Positions 34,986 through 45,270 of a stretch of 64,000 nt of DNA are shown piece by piece. This stretch comes from Paracoccaceae bacterium. GTDB taxonomy: Bacteria > Pseudomonadota > Alphaproteobacteria > Rhodobacterales > Rhodobacteraceae. Numbering within the stretch: position 1 is the first letter of the stretch; every line of letters starts with the position of its first letter. Position numbers and translations under genes: made by a program. Location: positions 62,001-126,000 of the forward strand of contig JASBUI010000033.1 of assembly GCA_030148005.1 (NCBI GenBank), written 5' to 3'. The notes under the pieces were generated by a model. It saw nothing but the letters and a program-made list of their open reading frames with translations. It was not told the origin of the DNA and ran no database searches.

Positions 34986-37682
34986 ATGCTGGGTTTCGGA
35001 ACTGTCGCGCGAAAAGTCTTTGGAACGCCAAACGACCGTAAGGTCAAGGCAACGCGCCCACTGGTCGAAAAGATCAACGCACTTGAGCCAGAGTTCGAAA
35101 AGCTCTCTGACGACGAGATCAAGGAAAAGACAAAGGAATTCGCGGGCCGGGCGGAAAAGGGCGAAAGCCTGGACAACCTGTTGCCCGAGGCTTTTGCGAA
35201 CTGCCGCGAGGCGGCGCGCCGCGCGCTGGGCCTGCGCGCCTTTGACGTTCAGCTGATGGGCGGCATCTTCCTGCACCAGGGCAACATCGCCGAGATGAAG
35301 ACCGGCGAAGGCAAAACGCTGGTTGCGACCTTTCCGGCCTATCTGAACGCGCTGACCGGCGATGGCGTTCATATCGTCACGGTCAACGACTATCTGGCCA
35401 AGCGTGACGCCGAATGGATGAGCAAGGTCTATTCCCAACTTGGTCTGACAACCGGTGTGATCTACCCGCAGCAGCCCGAGGAAGAGAAGAAGGCCGCTTA
35501 TGGCTGTGACGTGACCTACGCCACCAACAATGAGCTGGGCTTTGACTATCTGCGCGACAACATGCGCTCAGAGCTTAAGGAAATGAACCAGCGCAAGCAC
35601 AACTTTGCGATCGTCGACGAAGTGGATTCGATCCTGATCGATGAGGCGAGAACACCGCTGATCATCTCGGGCCCTTCGCAGGACCGGTCCGAGCTGTATC
35701 AGGCGATTGATGTTCTGATCCCCGAACTGACGGATGAGCATTTCGAGCTGGACGAGAAAACGCGCAACGTCACCTATACCGACGACGGCAACGAGTTTCT
35801 GGAAAAGCGCCTGCATGAGGCCGGTTTCCTGCCCGACGGCCAGACGCTTTATGATCCTGAATCCACGACGCTGGTGCACCACGTCAATCAGGGCCTGCGC
35901 GCGCATAAGCTTTTTACCCGCGACAAGGACTATATCGTTCGCGACGGCGAGGTTGTGCTGATCGACGAATTTACCGGCCGGATGATGCCGGGCCGCCGTC
36001 TTTCGGACGGGCTTCACCAAGCGATCGAGGCCAAGGAAGACGTCGCTATTCAGCCCGAAAACGTGACGCTGGCCTCTGTGACCTTCCAGAACTACTTCCG
36101 CCTTTACAACAAGCTTGCCGGGATGACCGGTACTGCCCTGACCGAGGCCGAGGAATTTCACGAAATTTACGGGCTGGGCGTTGTCGAGGTTCCGACCAAC
36201 CGGCCCATCGCGCGGCAGGACGACCATGACGCGGTCTATCGCACGGCGAAGGAAAAGTTTCAGGCGATCGTCGAGCAGATCAAAAAGTCCAACGCCAAGG
36301 GCCAGCCGGTTCTTGTGGGCACGACATCGATCGAAAAGTCCGAGTTCCTGAGCGATATGCTGAAAGAAGCGGGCGTGCCGCATAGTGTTCTGAACGCGCG
36401 CCAGCACGAAAAAGAGGCCCAGATCGTGGCCGAGGCCGGCAAACTGGGTTCGGTGACCATCGCAACGAACATGGCTGGTCGCGGTACGGACATTCAGCTT
36501 GGCGGCAACGTCGAGATGCATGTTCTGGATGCGCTTGCCGCCGATCCCGAGGCCGACCCAGATGAGGTGCGCACGCGCATCGAGGCAAAGGTGGCCGACG
36601 AAAAGGCCAAGGTTCTGGAAGCGGGCGGTCTTTATGTTCTGGCGACAGAGCGCCACGAAAGCCGCCGCATCGACAATCAGCTGCGCGGCCGTTCGGGCCG
36701 TCAGGGTGACCCCGGCAAATCGTCGTTCTACCTAAGCCTCGAAGACGATCTGATGCGCATTTTCGGGTCCGAAAGGCTTGACCGCGTGCTGTCGTCGCTT
36801 GGGATGAAGGAAGGCGAGGCCATCGTTCACCCATGGGTCAACAAATCGCTGGAAAAGGCGCAGGCCAAGGTCGAAGGACGCAACTTTGACATCCGCAAGC
36901 AGCTTTTGAAGTTTGACGATGTAATGAACGATCAGCGCAAGGTGATCTTTGGCCAGCGGCTTGAGATCATGGAAGCCGCTGATCTGTCCGAGATCGTGCA
37001 GGATATGCGCCATCAGGTCGTCGATGATCTGGTTGATCAGCATATGCCGGAAAAATCCTATGCCGAGCAGTGGGATATCGAAGGTCTGGCGACGCAAGTC
37101 GTCGAACGTCTGGGCCTTGACGTGCCCGTGGCCGAATGGGCCGCCGAAGAAGGTGTGGACGATCAGGACATCCGCGAGCGCCTTTACAATGCCTCGGACG
37201 AGGTGATGGCGAAGAAGGCCGTTCAGTTCGGCCCCGAGAACATGCGCCAGATCGAAAAGCAGATCCTATTGCAGACGATCGACGCCAAATGGCGCGAGCA
37301 TCTTCTGACGCTGGAGCATCTGAGATCGGTCGTTGGTTTCCGCGGCTATGCGCAGCGCGATCCGCTGAACGAGTACAAGAACGAGGCGTTCCAGCTTTTC
37401 GAAAGCATGCTGGATTCGCTTCGTGAAGATGTCAGCCAGAAACTGTCGCAGATCCGGCCGATGACCGAGGATGAGCAGCAAGCAATGATGCAGCAGTTCC
37501 TTGCTCAGCAGGGCGCGACGCAAGCGGCCATTGATGCCGCAGCCGAGGGTGCGAGCCCCGAAGGCGCAGCGCCCGGTTTTGATGAAAACAACCCCGAGAC
37601 TTGGGGCGATCCGGGCCGCAATGATCAGTGTCCCTGTGGATCGGGCAAGAAGTTCAAGCACTGCCACGGCCGCCTGACCTGA
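34986..37682 (+). CDS. secA: Preprotein translocase ATPase SecA
   Basis: 898 residues. Motor of Sec export. Walker [10 protein letters not shown] (~102-110), DEAD-like [27 protein letters not shown] and [11 protein letters not shown] helicase motifs, and the C-terminal zinc finger [14 protein letters not shown] that binds SecB and phospholipids. Start ATG at 34986 after GGAGAG. A GC-rich hairpin (37688-37705) follows the stop, without a T tract. Confidence 0.97.
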   Translation: MLGFGTVARKVFGTPNDRKVKATRPLVEKINALEPEFEKLSDDEIKEKTKEFAGRAEKGESLDNLLPEAFANCREAARRALGLRAFDVQLMGGIFLHQGNIAEMKTGEGKTLVATFPAYLNALTGDGVHIVTVNDYLAKRDAEWMSKVYSQLGLTTGVIYPQQPEEEKKAAYGCDVTYATNNELGFDYLRDNMRSELKEMNQRKHNFAIVDEVDSILIDEARTPLIISGPSQDRSELYQAIDVLIPELTDEHFELDEKTRNVTYTDDGNEFLEKRLHEAGFLPDGQTLYDPESTTLVHHVNQGLRAHKLFTRDKDYIVRDGEVVLIDEFTGRMMPGRRLSDGLHQAIEAKEDVAIQPENVTLASVTFQNYFRLYNKLAGMTGTALTEAEEFHEIYGLGVVEVPTNRPIARQDDHDAVYRTAKEKFQAIVEQIKKSNAKGQPVLVGTTSIEKSEFLSDMLKEAGVPHSVLNARQHEKEAQIVAEAGKLGSVTIATNMAGRGTDIQLGGNVEMHVLDALAADPEADPDEVRTRIEAKVADEKAKVLEAGGLYVLATERHESRRIDNQLRGRSGRQGDPGKSSFYLSLEDDLMRIFGSERLDRVLSSLGMKEGEAIVHPWVNKSLEKAQAKVEGRNFDIRKQLLKFDDVMNDQRKVIFGQRLEIMEAADLSEIVQDMRHQVVDDLVDQHMPEKSYAEQWDIEGLATQVVERLGLDVPVAEWAAEEGVDDQDIRERLYNASDEVMAKKAVQFGPENMRQIEKQILLQTIDAKWREHLLTLEHLRSVVGFRGYAQRDPLNEYKNEAFQLFESMLDSLREDVSQKLSQIRPMTEDEQQAMMQQFLAQQGATQAAIDAAAEGASPEGAAPGFDENNPETWGDPGRNDQCPCGSGKKFKHCHGRLT

Positions 37683-37834
37683 CCGCCGGGGGCCAATGGG
37701 CCCCCAAAAAGCCGGGCGCGCCGCCACATTCCCGCCACAATGTGGCCGGTTTGCCATATTAAAGCCGTAAGTCGCCCCCACTCCGGCCCTTTTGATCCCG
37801 GATTCTCGCCGAGTGGATCTGTTGGAGGCGGAAA

Positions 37835-38920
37835 ATGGCCATCTATCGGAAAGTGGGAATGGCTGGCGCGACTTTTGTCGTTGCGGCCGCTGCAGGGTTT
37901 GTCATGCAAAATGGCGGCGCCCTGGCTGAACGCTTTGGTAGCGGAAAGTCGGCCGTGCCAGCAGAGCCGCCCGTCCTTGCCGCCGCTGTGCCGGAGGGGC
38001 CAAAGTTTGCCCCGCCCCAGATCGAAGAGGCCAATGTCATTCTTAGTCAGGCGAAAGATGCCGCCATCTCGGCGCGCAGCACCTTGCCGCTGAAGACCGG
38101 CAAAGAGGCCGCGCTTGGCGTGCCGCAACAGCCTGACAGACCGAATTCCTACCGGGTTGCTGCCCTTGGCGATGCACCGGTTCTTAATGCCCCCGAACTG
38201 AACGGTGATCAGCCGACGGCCCAGCGCCAGGCACAAACGGATTGTTCGATCGCCCTGTCGGTGGTTCCCGAGGCGGGCGCGATGGTGCGCCTTTACCTTG
38301 ACGCCCCGTGCAACCGCGATCAGCGCGTCACGATCCAGCAGGGCGCCTTGGCCTATACGGCGCAGACGGATGGCGATGGCCTGCTAGAGCAAGCCATTCC
38401 GGCGCTGACGACAGAGCCAAGCTTTTACGCCTACTTCGCGGATAAGGCCGGTGCCAAGGCTACGGCAAAGGTGCCCGACGCCGCCGACTATGAGCGTGTT
38501 GCGCTAAGCTGGCAGGGTGACGCCGGGCTTCAGCTTCATGCGCGTGAATTTGGCGCTGACTACGGTGAGGCCGGGCATGTCTGGGCCCAAGCGCCCCGCA
38601 CGCCTTCGGCTGCGATCCGGATGCAGGGCGGATACCTTGTGTCGCTTGGCGATGCCGATACGCTAGAGCCAAGGCAGGTCGAGATTTACACATTCCCGCG
38701 CGAAGGCGTGCAAAAGTCCGGCGCGGTTCGCATCAGCGTCGAGGCCGAGATAACCGCAGCCAACTGTGGGCGCGATGTTCAGGGCATGTCCATTCAGACC
38801 GGGCCCAATGATCGCCCGACCGCCACACAACTGACGCTTGCTGTTCCCGAGTGTGATGCAGTTGGCGACTTTCTTGTGTTGAATTCTTTGCTCAGAGACC
38901 TGAAAGTCGCCCGGAACTGA
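37835..38920 (+). CDS. Secreted or membrane-anchored protein of unknown function
   Basis: 361 residues. Residues ~6-26 form a hydrophobic signal or anchor, followed by a Pro/Ala-rich linker to ~110. The rest is probably an all-beta extracytoplasmic domain with four cysteines in two pairs (DCSIALS...APCNRD and ANCGRDV...PECDAV), suggesting two disulfides. I do not recognise the family; related Rhodobacterales proteins tend to be labelled translocase merely from lying next to secA, which the sequence does not support. A PBP-OmpA gene follows 21 bases on. Confidence 0.75.
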   Translation: MAIYRKVGMAGATFVVAAAAGFVMQNGGALAERFGSGKSAVPAEPPVLAAAVPEGPKFAPPQIEEANVILSQAKDAAISARSTLPLKTGKEAALGVPQQPDRPNSYRVAALGDAPVLNAPELNGDQPTAQRQAQTDCSIALSVVPEAGAMVRLYLDAPCNRDQRVTIQQGALAYTAQTDGDGLLEQAIPALTTEPSFYAYFADKAGAKATAKVPDAADYERVALSWQGDAGLQLHAREFGADYGEAGHVWAQAPRTPSAAIRMQGGYLVSLGDADTLEPRQVEIYTFPREGVQKSGAVRISVEAEITAANCGRDVQGMSIQTGPNDRPTATQLTLAVPECDAVGDFLVLNSLLRDLKVARN

Positions 38921-38941
38921 CCTCGGCGATCTGAGCAAAAA

Positions 38942-40495
38942 ATGAGAAACCTATGTGCGGCGGTGATCGTCGCACTTTTCCATATTGGCATTCCCCTGAC
39001 TGCGTTTGCGCAGGATGTCACGCTGACTTCGCGCGATGGAACGGTTCAGGTTTCGGGCCATCTTCTTGGGTTTGACGGCACCTTTTATCGCATCGATTCA
39101 ATCTATGGCGAGCTGACGCTTGATGGCTCTGGTGTGATCTGCAACGGGCCGGGATGCCCCGATCTTGAAAGCTATGTGGCAGAGTTTTCAATCGCCGGGT
39201 CGCGGACCATCGGTGAGACGCTGATGCCTGCCCTGATAGAGGCGTTTGCCGCCGACAAGGGTTATGCCATCAGCCGCAAGGCGCGCAGCGATACCGAGTT
39301 TACCTATGTTCTGGCCGAGAACGGAAAGGACGTGGCGCGCGTTGGTTTTCGCGTGACAAGTTCGGACGAAGGGTTTGCCGATCTTCTGGCGAATGAGGCC
39401 GATATTTCCCTGTCGATGCGTGAAATTCGTATGGAAGAAACCGCGCTGGGCAAGGATGCCGGGTTGGGCAATCTTGGCGCGCCGGGGCGTAGCCGGGTTC
39501 TGGCGCTGGATGGGATCGTTCCCATCGTGTCGCCGCTGAACCCGGTGAAGAACATCAGCCTTGAAAACATCATGCGGATCTTTGCGGGCCAGATTTCGAA
39601 CTGGTCAGAGCTTGGCGGCGTCGACGCGCCAATGGTCCTGCATGCGCGTGAGGCGAAATCGGGTCTTCAGCAGGCCTTTGAAGATGTGGTTCTGGGCGCT
39701 GAAAAGCTGACGCTGACGGCGGGGGTCACCCGCCACAAGTCGAACGTCAGTACTGCCGATGCCGTTTCCCGCGATCCGTTTGCGATCGGGATCACAAGCT
39801 TTTCCGAGATCGGGAATGCACGGGCCGTTCGGATGCCCGGCACATGCGGTTTCGTGGTGGAACCTTCGGTTCTGTCGCTTAAGACAGAGGATTATCCGCT
39901 GACGACGCCAATGCTTTTGTACACGCCCGCGCGGCGCCTGCCGCAGGCCGCGCGAGAGTTCCTGTCCTACCTCAGAACGCCGCCTGCGCAGCTTGTGATC
40001 CGCAGGGCCGGGTTTGTCGATCAGGCGCCTGCCCTGATACCGCTGGACGCGCAGGGCGCGCGGCTTGCCAATGCCATTTCGGCCAGCGGCGACGAGGTAC
40101 CCGTGGATGAGCTTCGTTCGATGGTAGAGCGGCTTCGCGGGTTGTCGCGGCTGACATCAACCTTTCGGTTCAAGGTTGGGTCCAGTGATCTGGATGCACA
40201 GTCACGATCGAACGTGGAACAGCTGGCGCGGTTGATCGAGGCGGGTTTCTATGATGGCAAAAGCATCGTCTTTGTCGGCTTTAGTGACGGCGACGGGGCG
40301 GCGGCGACCAACAAAAGGCTTGCGCGGGCGCGGGCGCGGGTGGTTCGCGATGCGGTTCTGCTAAGTGCGCCGACGGCAGATCGTGACCGGCTGACCGTGC
40401 GGATCGAGGCCTTTGGCGAAGCGTTGCCAATGGCCTGTGACGATACGCCATGGGGCCGGCAGGTGAACCGCCGTGTCGAGGTCTGGGTGGACTAG
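38942..40495 (+). CDS. Phosphate-binding-like (PstS-type) domain fused to OmpA C-terminal domain
   Basis: 517 residues. Signal peptide of ~23 residues, a small beta region with a CNGPGC cysteine pair, then a periplasmic binding-protein fold (~77-355; GSRTIGETLMPALIEAF, IVPIVSPLNPVKNISLENIMRIFAGQISNWSEL-like PstS element). The last ~120 residues are an OmpA-type peptidoglycan-binding domain (RFKVGSSDLD, GFSDGDGAAATNKRLARARA, VNRRVEVWV). The fusion would hold a solute sensor or binder at the cell wall. Ligand unknown; no transport genes adjoin. Confidence 0.85.
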   Translation: MRNLCAAVIVALFHIGIPLTAFAQDVTLTSRDGTVQVSGHLLGFDGTFYRIDSIYGELTLDGSGVICNGPGCPDLESYVAEFSIAGSRTIGETLMPALIEAFAADKGYAISRKARSDTEFTYVLAENGKDVARVGFRVTSSDEGFADLLANEADISLSMREIRMEETALGKDAGLGNLGAPGRSRVLALDGIVPIVSPLNPVKNISLENIMRIFAGQISNWSELGGVDAPMVLHAREAKSGLQQAFEDVVLGAEKLTLTAGVTRHKSNVSTADAVSRDPFAIGITSFSEIGNARAVRMPGTCGFVVEPSVLSLKTEDYPLTTPMLLYTPARRLPQAAREFLSYLRTPPAQLVIRRAGFVDQAPALIPLDAQGARLANAISASGDEVPVDELRSMVERLRGLSRLTSTFRFKVGSSDLDAQSRSNVEQLARLIEAGFYDGKSIVFVGFSDGDGAAATNKRLARARARVVRDAVLLSAPTADRDRLTVRIEAFGEALPMACDDTPWGRQVNRRVEVWVD

Positions 40496-40505
40496 GGCAG
40501 CCGGT

Positions 40506-41267
40506 TCAAAGGTAGCCAGAGGCCCGAAAGCTAAGTTCCTGTCCCTTACCGACGATCAGGTGGTCATGCAGCGTCAGGCCAAGTGCGGCGGCGGCATCGC
40601 TGACCTGCTGGGTCATGTCGATGTCTGCCTCTGACGGGGTGGCGTCACCCGATGGGTGGTTGTGCACAAGGATCAGCGCCGATGCGTTCAGCTCCAGCGC
40701 CCGCTTGACCACTTCGCGCGGGTAGACGGGCACGTGATCAACCGTTCCCTGCGCCTGTTCTTCATCCGCGATCAGGATGTTCTTGCGATCAAGGTACAGC
40801 ACGCGGAACTGTTCGGTTTCGCGGTGCGCCATGGAGGTGTGGCAATAGTCCAACAGGGCGTCCCAGCCCGTCAGCGCCGGGCGGTTGATCACGCGAGAGC
40901 GGGCCATGCGGTGCGCTGCGGCTTCGACAATCTTCAACTCCTGCACCACGCCGTCACCGACGCCTGAAACCGTTTTCAGTCGGTCGGGCGAGGCAGAGAG
41001 CACGCGATTGAAATCGCCGAAGGTCTGCAAAAGGCGATGCGCCAGCGGTTTGACATCCTGACGCGGGATGGCGCGAAAGAGGATCAATTCCAAAAGCTCA
41101 TAATCCGGCATGGCCGCCGCACCGCCGGTCATGAACCGATGGCGAAGCCGTTGGCGGTGGTCCTTGATGTAGGAAGGAAGCTTGCCGGGCGTCAGCGGTT
41201 GTGCTTCGGCCTCATCCGCCGCGAAAAGCGGCAGGGGGGCTTCGGCGAAATGCGGGTCACGAGACAT
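40506..41267 (-). CDS. radC: RadC family JAMM-domain protein
   Basis: 253 residues. N-terminal helix-hairpin-helix (UPF0758) segment and C-terminal JAMM metallo-domain with the motif HNHPSGDATPSEAD and upstream glutamate. Despite the name, a direct role in DNA repair is doubtful in the literature. Eleven bases separate its stop from that of the PBP-OmpA gene. Confidence 0.92.
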   Translation of the reverse strand: MSRDPHFAEAPLPLFAADEAEAQPLTPGKLPSYIKDHRQRLRHRFMTGGAAAMPDYELLELILFRAIPRQDVKPLAHRLLQTFGDFNRVLSASPDRLKTVSGVGDGVVQELKIVEAAAHRMARSRVINRPALTGWDALLDYCHTSMAHRETEQFRVLYLDRKNILIADEEQAQGTVDHVPVYPREVVKRALELNASALILVHNHPSGDATPSEADIDMTQQVSDAAAALGLTLHDHLIVGKGQELSFRASGYL

Positions 41268-41301
41268 GATCCGACGATCCGCCAGAAGCCTAAATTTTGA
41301 G

Positions 41302-42453
41302 TTAACTTTTCATGCTGTCCCAGAAGGTCTTTACCTTGCTGAAGAAGGAAGAGGACTCGGGGTTGTTGTCATCGCCCAGCTTGTCGAACTCGCGCAGCAG
41401 TTCTTTTTGCCGCGAGGTCAGATTGACCGGTGTTTCCACGGCAAGTTCGATGAACATGTCGCCGGGTGTGCCGCCGCGAAGCATTGGCATTCCCTTGCTG
41501 CGCAGACGCATCTGTTTGCCCGACTGGCTTCCTGCGGGGACTTTCACCCGGCTGCGGCCGCCGTCGATCGTTGGAACCTCGATGTCACCGCCGATTGCGG
41601 CAGAGGCCATGGAAACGGGCACGCGGCAGAAAAGGTGGTGGCCATCGCGCTGAAAAAGCGGGTGCTCGGCAACTTCGATGAAGATGTAAAGATCGCCCGG
41701 TGGTCCGCCGCGCATCCCGGCCTCACCCTCGCCTGCAAGGCGGATACGGGTGCCGGTTTCGACGCCTTGGGGGATGTTCACGCTAAGCGAGCGTTCCTTT
41801 TCGACGCGGCCCGCGCCGCCGCAGGACACGCATGGGTTCTTGATGATCTGGCCCATGCCGTTGCAGGTGGGGCAGGTGCGTTCAACGGTGAAAAAGCCCT
41901 GCTGCGCGCGTACCTTGCCCATGCCAGAGCATGTGGGGCAGGTGACAGGCTCCGACCCGCCTTCGGCGCCCGATCCGTTACAGACGGTACAGGCGACAGA
42001 GGTTGGTACGTTGATGGTTTTCTGCAGGCCGCTATAGGCCTCTTCAAGGGTGACGCTAAGGTTATAGCGCAGGTCCGAACCGCGCGCCGCGCGCTGTCGC
42101 CCGCCGCCGCGACCGCCGCCCATGAAATCGCCGAAAAGATCGTCGAAGACATCCGAGAAGGCGCTGGCAAAGTCGCCCTGACCACCGCCAAAACCCTGAC
42201 CCGGACGCGCGCCCGCGCCCATGCCACCTTCGAAAGCGGCGTGGCCATAGCGGTCATAGGCGGCCTTTTTGTCGGCGTCTTTGAGAACCTCATAGGCCTC
42301 GTTGGCTTCCTTGAATTGCGCTTCGGCATCGGGGTTGTCCGAATTGCGGTCAGGATGCAGCTCTTTCGCCTTGGAGCGATAGCCTTTCTTGATCTCTTCG
42401 GCCGATGCTCCCTTGGGAACGCCCAGCACGTCATAATAGTCGCGTTTTGCCAT
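41302..42453 (-). CDS. dnaJ: Chaperone DnaJ
   Basis: 383 residues from the ATG at 42453. J domain with HPD ([10 protein letters not shown]), Gly/Phe-rich linker, four CxxCxGxG-like zinc motifs ([32 protein letters not shown]) and the C-terminal substrate domain. Stimulates DnaK ATPase. Lies 72 bases after dnaK on the same strand. Confidence 0.96.
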   Translation of the reverse strand: MAKRDYYDVLGVPKGASAEEIKKGYRSKAKELHPDRNSDNPDAEAQFKEANEAYEVLKDADKKAAYDRYGHAAFEGGMGAGARPGQGFGGGQGDFASAFSDVFDDLFGDFMGGGRGGGRQRAARGSDLRYNLSVTLEEAYSGLQKTINVPTSVACTVCNGSGAEGGSEPVTCPTCSGMGKVRAQQGFFTVERTCPTCNGMGQIIKNPCVSCGGAGRVEKERSLSVNIPQGVETGTRIRLAGEGEAGMRGGPPGDLYIFIEVAEHPLFQRDGHHLFCRVPVSMASAAIGGDIEVPTIDGGRSRVKVPAGSQSGKQMRLRSKGMPMLRGGTPGDMFIELAVETPVNLTSRQKELLREFDKLGDDNNPESSSFFSKVKTFWDSMKS

Positions 42454-42480
42454 TTCCCTGCCCTTTTGGGGAATGCAACA

Positions 42481-42507
42481 GCCGGCCCGGGGGTCGCCCA
42501 GGCCGGC
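42481..42507 (-). promoter_or_regulatory. Hairpin between dnaK and dnaJ
   Basis: GCCGGCC (42481-42487) pairs with GGCCGGC (42501-42507), with an inner GGG/CCC. No T tract, so it probably acts as a partial stop or processing/stability element that lowers dnaJ relative to dnaK. Confidence 0.45.
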
Positions 42508-42525
42508 CAATGCAATGTCGGGCGC

Positions 42526-44445
42526 TTACGAAGCGCGCTTGTCGTTATCGAGATCCTCAAAGTCGGCGTCGACGATGTCTTCGTCAACTCCGCGCGGATC
42601 TTCGGCGCCTTCTGGTGCGGCCTCGCCGGTTTTTTCCTGCTCGGCCTTATAGATGGCCTCGCCCAGCTTCATCGCGCTTTCAGTAACGTTCTGAATGCCG
42701 GACTTGATCTTGCCGGCATCTTCGGTCTCAAGCTGTTCCTTCAGGGCCGAGATTGCCAATTCGATGGCTTCGATCGTTGTCGGATCAACCTTGTCGGAAT
42801 GCTCCTCCATCGACTTCTCGGTCGCGTGGATCAGGCTTTCGGCCTGGTTCTTGGCTTCGATCAACTCGCGGCGTTCTTTGTCGGCCTCGGCATTTTCCTC
42901 GGCGTCGCGGACCATCTTGTCGATCTCGTCGTCGGTAAGACCGCCCGAAGCCTGGATCGTGATCTTCTGCTCTTTGCCGGTGCCCTTGTCGGCGGCGCCG
43001 ACCGACACGATACCGTTGGCATCGATGTCAAAGGTCACTTCGATCTGCGGAAGGCCGCGCGGTGCGGGCGGGATGTCTTCAAGGTTGAACTGACCAAGGA
43101 TCTTGTTGTCCGAAGCCATCTCACGCTCACCCTGGAACACGCGGATCGTCACGGCGTTCTGGTTGTCTTCGGCGGTCGAGAAGATCTGGCTTTTCTTGGT
43201 CGGGATCGTGGTGTTGCGGTCGATCAGACGGGTGAACACGCCACCCAGCGTTTCGATACCAAGGCTAAGGGGTGTTACGTCCAGAAGGACAACATCCTTG
43301 ACGTCGCCTTGCAGAACACCGGCCTGAATGGCGGCGCCCATTGCAACAACCTCATCTGGGTTCACACCCTTGTGCGGCTCTTTACCAAAGAACTTGGTAA
43401 CCTCTTCGACGACGCGCGGCATGCGGGTCATACCACCGACCAGAACGATCTCATCAATGTCGCCCGTGGAAAGGCCTGCGTCTTTCAACGCTTCCTTGCA
43501 GGGCTTGATCGAGTTCTTGATCAGGTCACCAACCAGGCTTTCCAGCTTGGCACGGGTCAGTTTCATGACCATGTGCAGCGGCTGGCCGCCGTTGGGATCC
43601 ATCGAGATGAACGGCTGGTTGATCTCTGTCTGGTTGGCCGAGGACAGTTCGATCTTGGCTTTTTCAGCGGCTTCTTTCAGGCGCTGCAGGGCCATCTTGT
43701 CCTTGGTAAGGTCGACGCCGTTCTCTTTTTTGAACTCATCGGCAAGGTAGTTGACGATGCGCATGTCAAAGTCTTCACCACCAAGGAAAGTGTCGCCGTT
43801 GGTGGATTTCACTTCGAAGAGGCCGTCATCAATCTCGAGGATCGTGATGTCGAAAGTACCGCCACCAAGGTCATAGACCGCGATCGTCTTGGTCTCTTTC
43901 TTGTCCAGGCCATAGGCCAGGGCGGCCGCGGTCGGCTCGTTGATGATGCGCAGAACTTCAAGGCCGGCGATCTTGCCCGCGTCCTTGGTTGCCTGACGCT
44001 GGGCGTCGTTGAAATAGGCAGGAACCGTGATGACGGCCTGCGTGACTTCCTCGCCAAGATAGGACTCGGCAGTTTCCTTCATCTTCTGAAGGATGAAGGC
44101 CGAGATCTGCGAGGGCGAATATTTCTCGCTGCCTGCTTCGATCCATGCGTCGCCGTTGCCGCCGTTGATCACTTTGAACGGTAGGTTCTTCATGTCTTTT
44201 TTCAGATGCGCGTCGTCAAACCGACGGCCGATCAGGCGCTTTACGCCGAAAACGGTGTTCTCGGGGTTGGTGACGGCCTGGCGTTTGGCCGGCTGGCCCA
44301 CCAGACGTTCGTCGTCTTTGAAAGCAACGATCGAAGGCGTCGTGCGCGCACCTTCAGCGTTCTCGATTACCCGCGGCTGCGATCCGTCCATGATCGCGAC
44401 GCAGGAGTTGGTTGTACCAAGGTCAATACCGATGACTTTAGCCAT
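42526..44445 (-). CDS. dnaK: Chaperone DnaK (Hsp70)
   Basis: 639 residues. Begins [15 protein letters not shown]; has the Hsp70 signatures [17 protein letters not shown] and [10 protein letters not shown], a substrate-binding domain from ~390 and a helical lid, ending in an acidic tail. ATP-driven folding of proteins with DnaJ and GrpE; grpE is not in the window. A sigma-32 type promoter lies upstream. Confidence 0.98.
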   Translation of the reverse strand: MAKVIGIDLGTTNSCVAIMDGSQPRVIENAEGARTTPSIVAFKDDERLVGQPAKRQAVTNPENTVFGVKRLIGRRFDDAHLKKDMKNLPFKVINGGNGDAWIEAGSEKYSPSQISAFILQKMKETAESYLGEEVTQAVITVPAYFNDAQRQATKDAGKIAGLEVLRIINEPTAAALAYGLDKKETKTIAVYDLGGGTFDITILEIDDGLFEVKSTNGDTFLGGEDFDMRIVNYLADEFKKENGVDLTKDKMALQRLKEAAEKAKIELSSANQTEINQPFISMDPNGGQPLHMVMKLTRAKLESLVGDLIKNSIKPCKEALKDAGLSTGDIDEIVLVGGMTRMPRVVEEVTKFFGKEPHKGVNPDEVVAMGAAIQAGVLQGDVKDVVLLDVTPLSLGIETLGGVFTRLIDRNTTIPTKKSQIFSTAEDNQNAVTIRVFQGEREMASDNKILGQFNLEDIPPAPRGLPQIEVTFDIDANGIVSVGAADKGTGKEQKITIQASGGLTDDEIDKMVRDAEENAEADKERRELIEAKNQAESLIHATEKSMEEHSDKVDPTTIEAIELAISALKEQLETEDAGKIKSGIQNVTESAMKLGEAIYKAEQEKTGEAAPEGAEDPRGVDEDIVDADFEDLDNDKRAS

Positions 44446-44554
44446 ATTTTGTAACCCTTTCTTAAGGCGATTTGGGCGTGGGCCCTAAAAGGCACCCAGT
44501 GCCGATCCCATTGGTTAGTGGGCCGAGGATATCCCCTGACCCGGCTTACGGGCG

Positions 44555-44584
44555 TATATAAGTAGCTGCCATAGTGCCTGCAAG
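44555..44584 (-). promoter_or_regulatory. RpoH (sigma-32) heat-shock promoter of dnaK
   Basis: On the minus strand, CTTG (44584-44581), 18 bases, then CTTATATA (44562-44555). This matches the alphaproteobacterial RpoH form CTTG-N17/18-CYTATNT and is ~110 bases before the dnaK ATG. Confidence 0.75.
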
Positions 44585-44655
44585 TCGCCGTTGACCAGAG
44601 AAAAGAGGTTTTATCCGCTAAAATTTGAGAGTGTCAGCAATATGTAACGGTTTGG

Positions 44656-45270
44656 ATGAACGTGATGCGACCCACTGTTAACCTGCGCGGCTTCGATGTG
44701 TTTCAGGAATTCCTGAACGCCAAGGCGCAAACCCGGATGGTAGAGGACCTGCGGGCAGTTGTCGCACGCGCGCCGCTGTTCTCGCCGCTGACGCCTTACG
44801 GCAAGCCCATGAGCGTGAGAATGACCTCTGCCGGGACGCTGGGGTGGTATGCGGACAAAAGCGGTTACCGCTATGTCGACAGGCACCCCGGCGGCGCGAA
44901 ATGGCCACCGATCCCTGCGTCGGTTCTGGATGTCTGGTCCGCGGTCAGCGGGGTTGATCGCGCGCCGGATTGTTGCCTGATCAACTTTTATGGCCCCGGC
45001 GCAAGGATGGGTATGCATCAGGACCGGGATGAGGCCGATTTCAGTTGGCCGGTGGTGTCGATCTCACTTGGGGATCAGGCGCTTTTCCGGATCGGCAATA
45101 CAACGCGCGGCGGCTCGACCACGTCGATCTGGCTTTCGTCGGGGGATGTCGTTGTCATGGGCGGCGCGGCGCGGCTGACCTATCACGGGGTGGACCGGAC
45201 CAAGCCGGGAACATCGCGGCTTTTGCCGGATGGGGGGCGGATCAACCTGACGCTGAGGGTGGCGCGTTAG
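44656..45270 (+). CDS. alkB: 2-oxoglutarate/Fe(II) dioxygenase, AlkB family
   Basis: 204 residues. Oxidative demethylase for alkylated DNA or RNA bases. Iron ligands H-x-D in MGMHQDRDEADF and the later histidine in TYHGVDR; RINLTLR holds the two arginines that bind 2-oxoglutarate. ATGs at 44656 and 44665 both fit. No ada or other alkylation gene is near. Its stop interlocks with that of the convergent export permease (TTAG). Confidence 0.92.
   Translation: MNVMRPTVNLRGFDVFQEFLNAKAQTRMVEDLRAVVARAPLFSPLTPYGKPMSVRMTSAGTLGWYADKSGYRYVDRHPGGAKWPPIPASVLDVWSAVSGVDRAPDCCLINFYGPGARMGMHQDRDEADFSWPVVSISLGDQALFRIGNTTRGGSTTSIWLSSGDVVVMGGAARLTYHGVDRTKPGTSRLLPDGGRINLTLRVAR

Noticed and set aside
37688-37705. 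GGGGGCC/GGCCCCC hairpin after secA as terminator
   Set aside because: Followed by A, not T, on the plus strand, so not a standard intrinsic terminator; may only be a 3' stem.
41182-44184. 1000-residue open frame on plus across dnaJ and dnaK
   Set aside because: It is antisense to two certain genes. Long open frames opposite hsp70 genes are a known artefact and have been wrongly named NAD-glutamate dehydrogenase.
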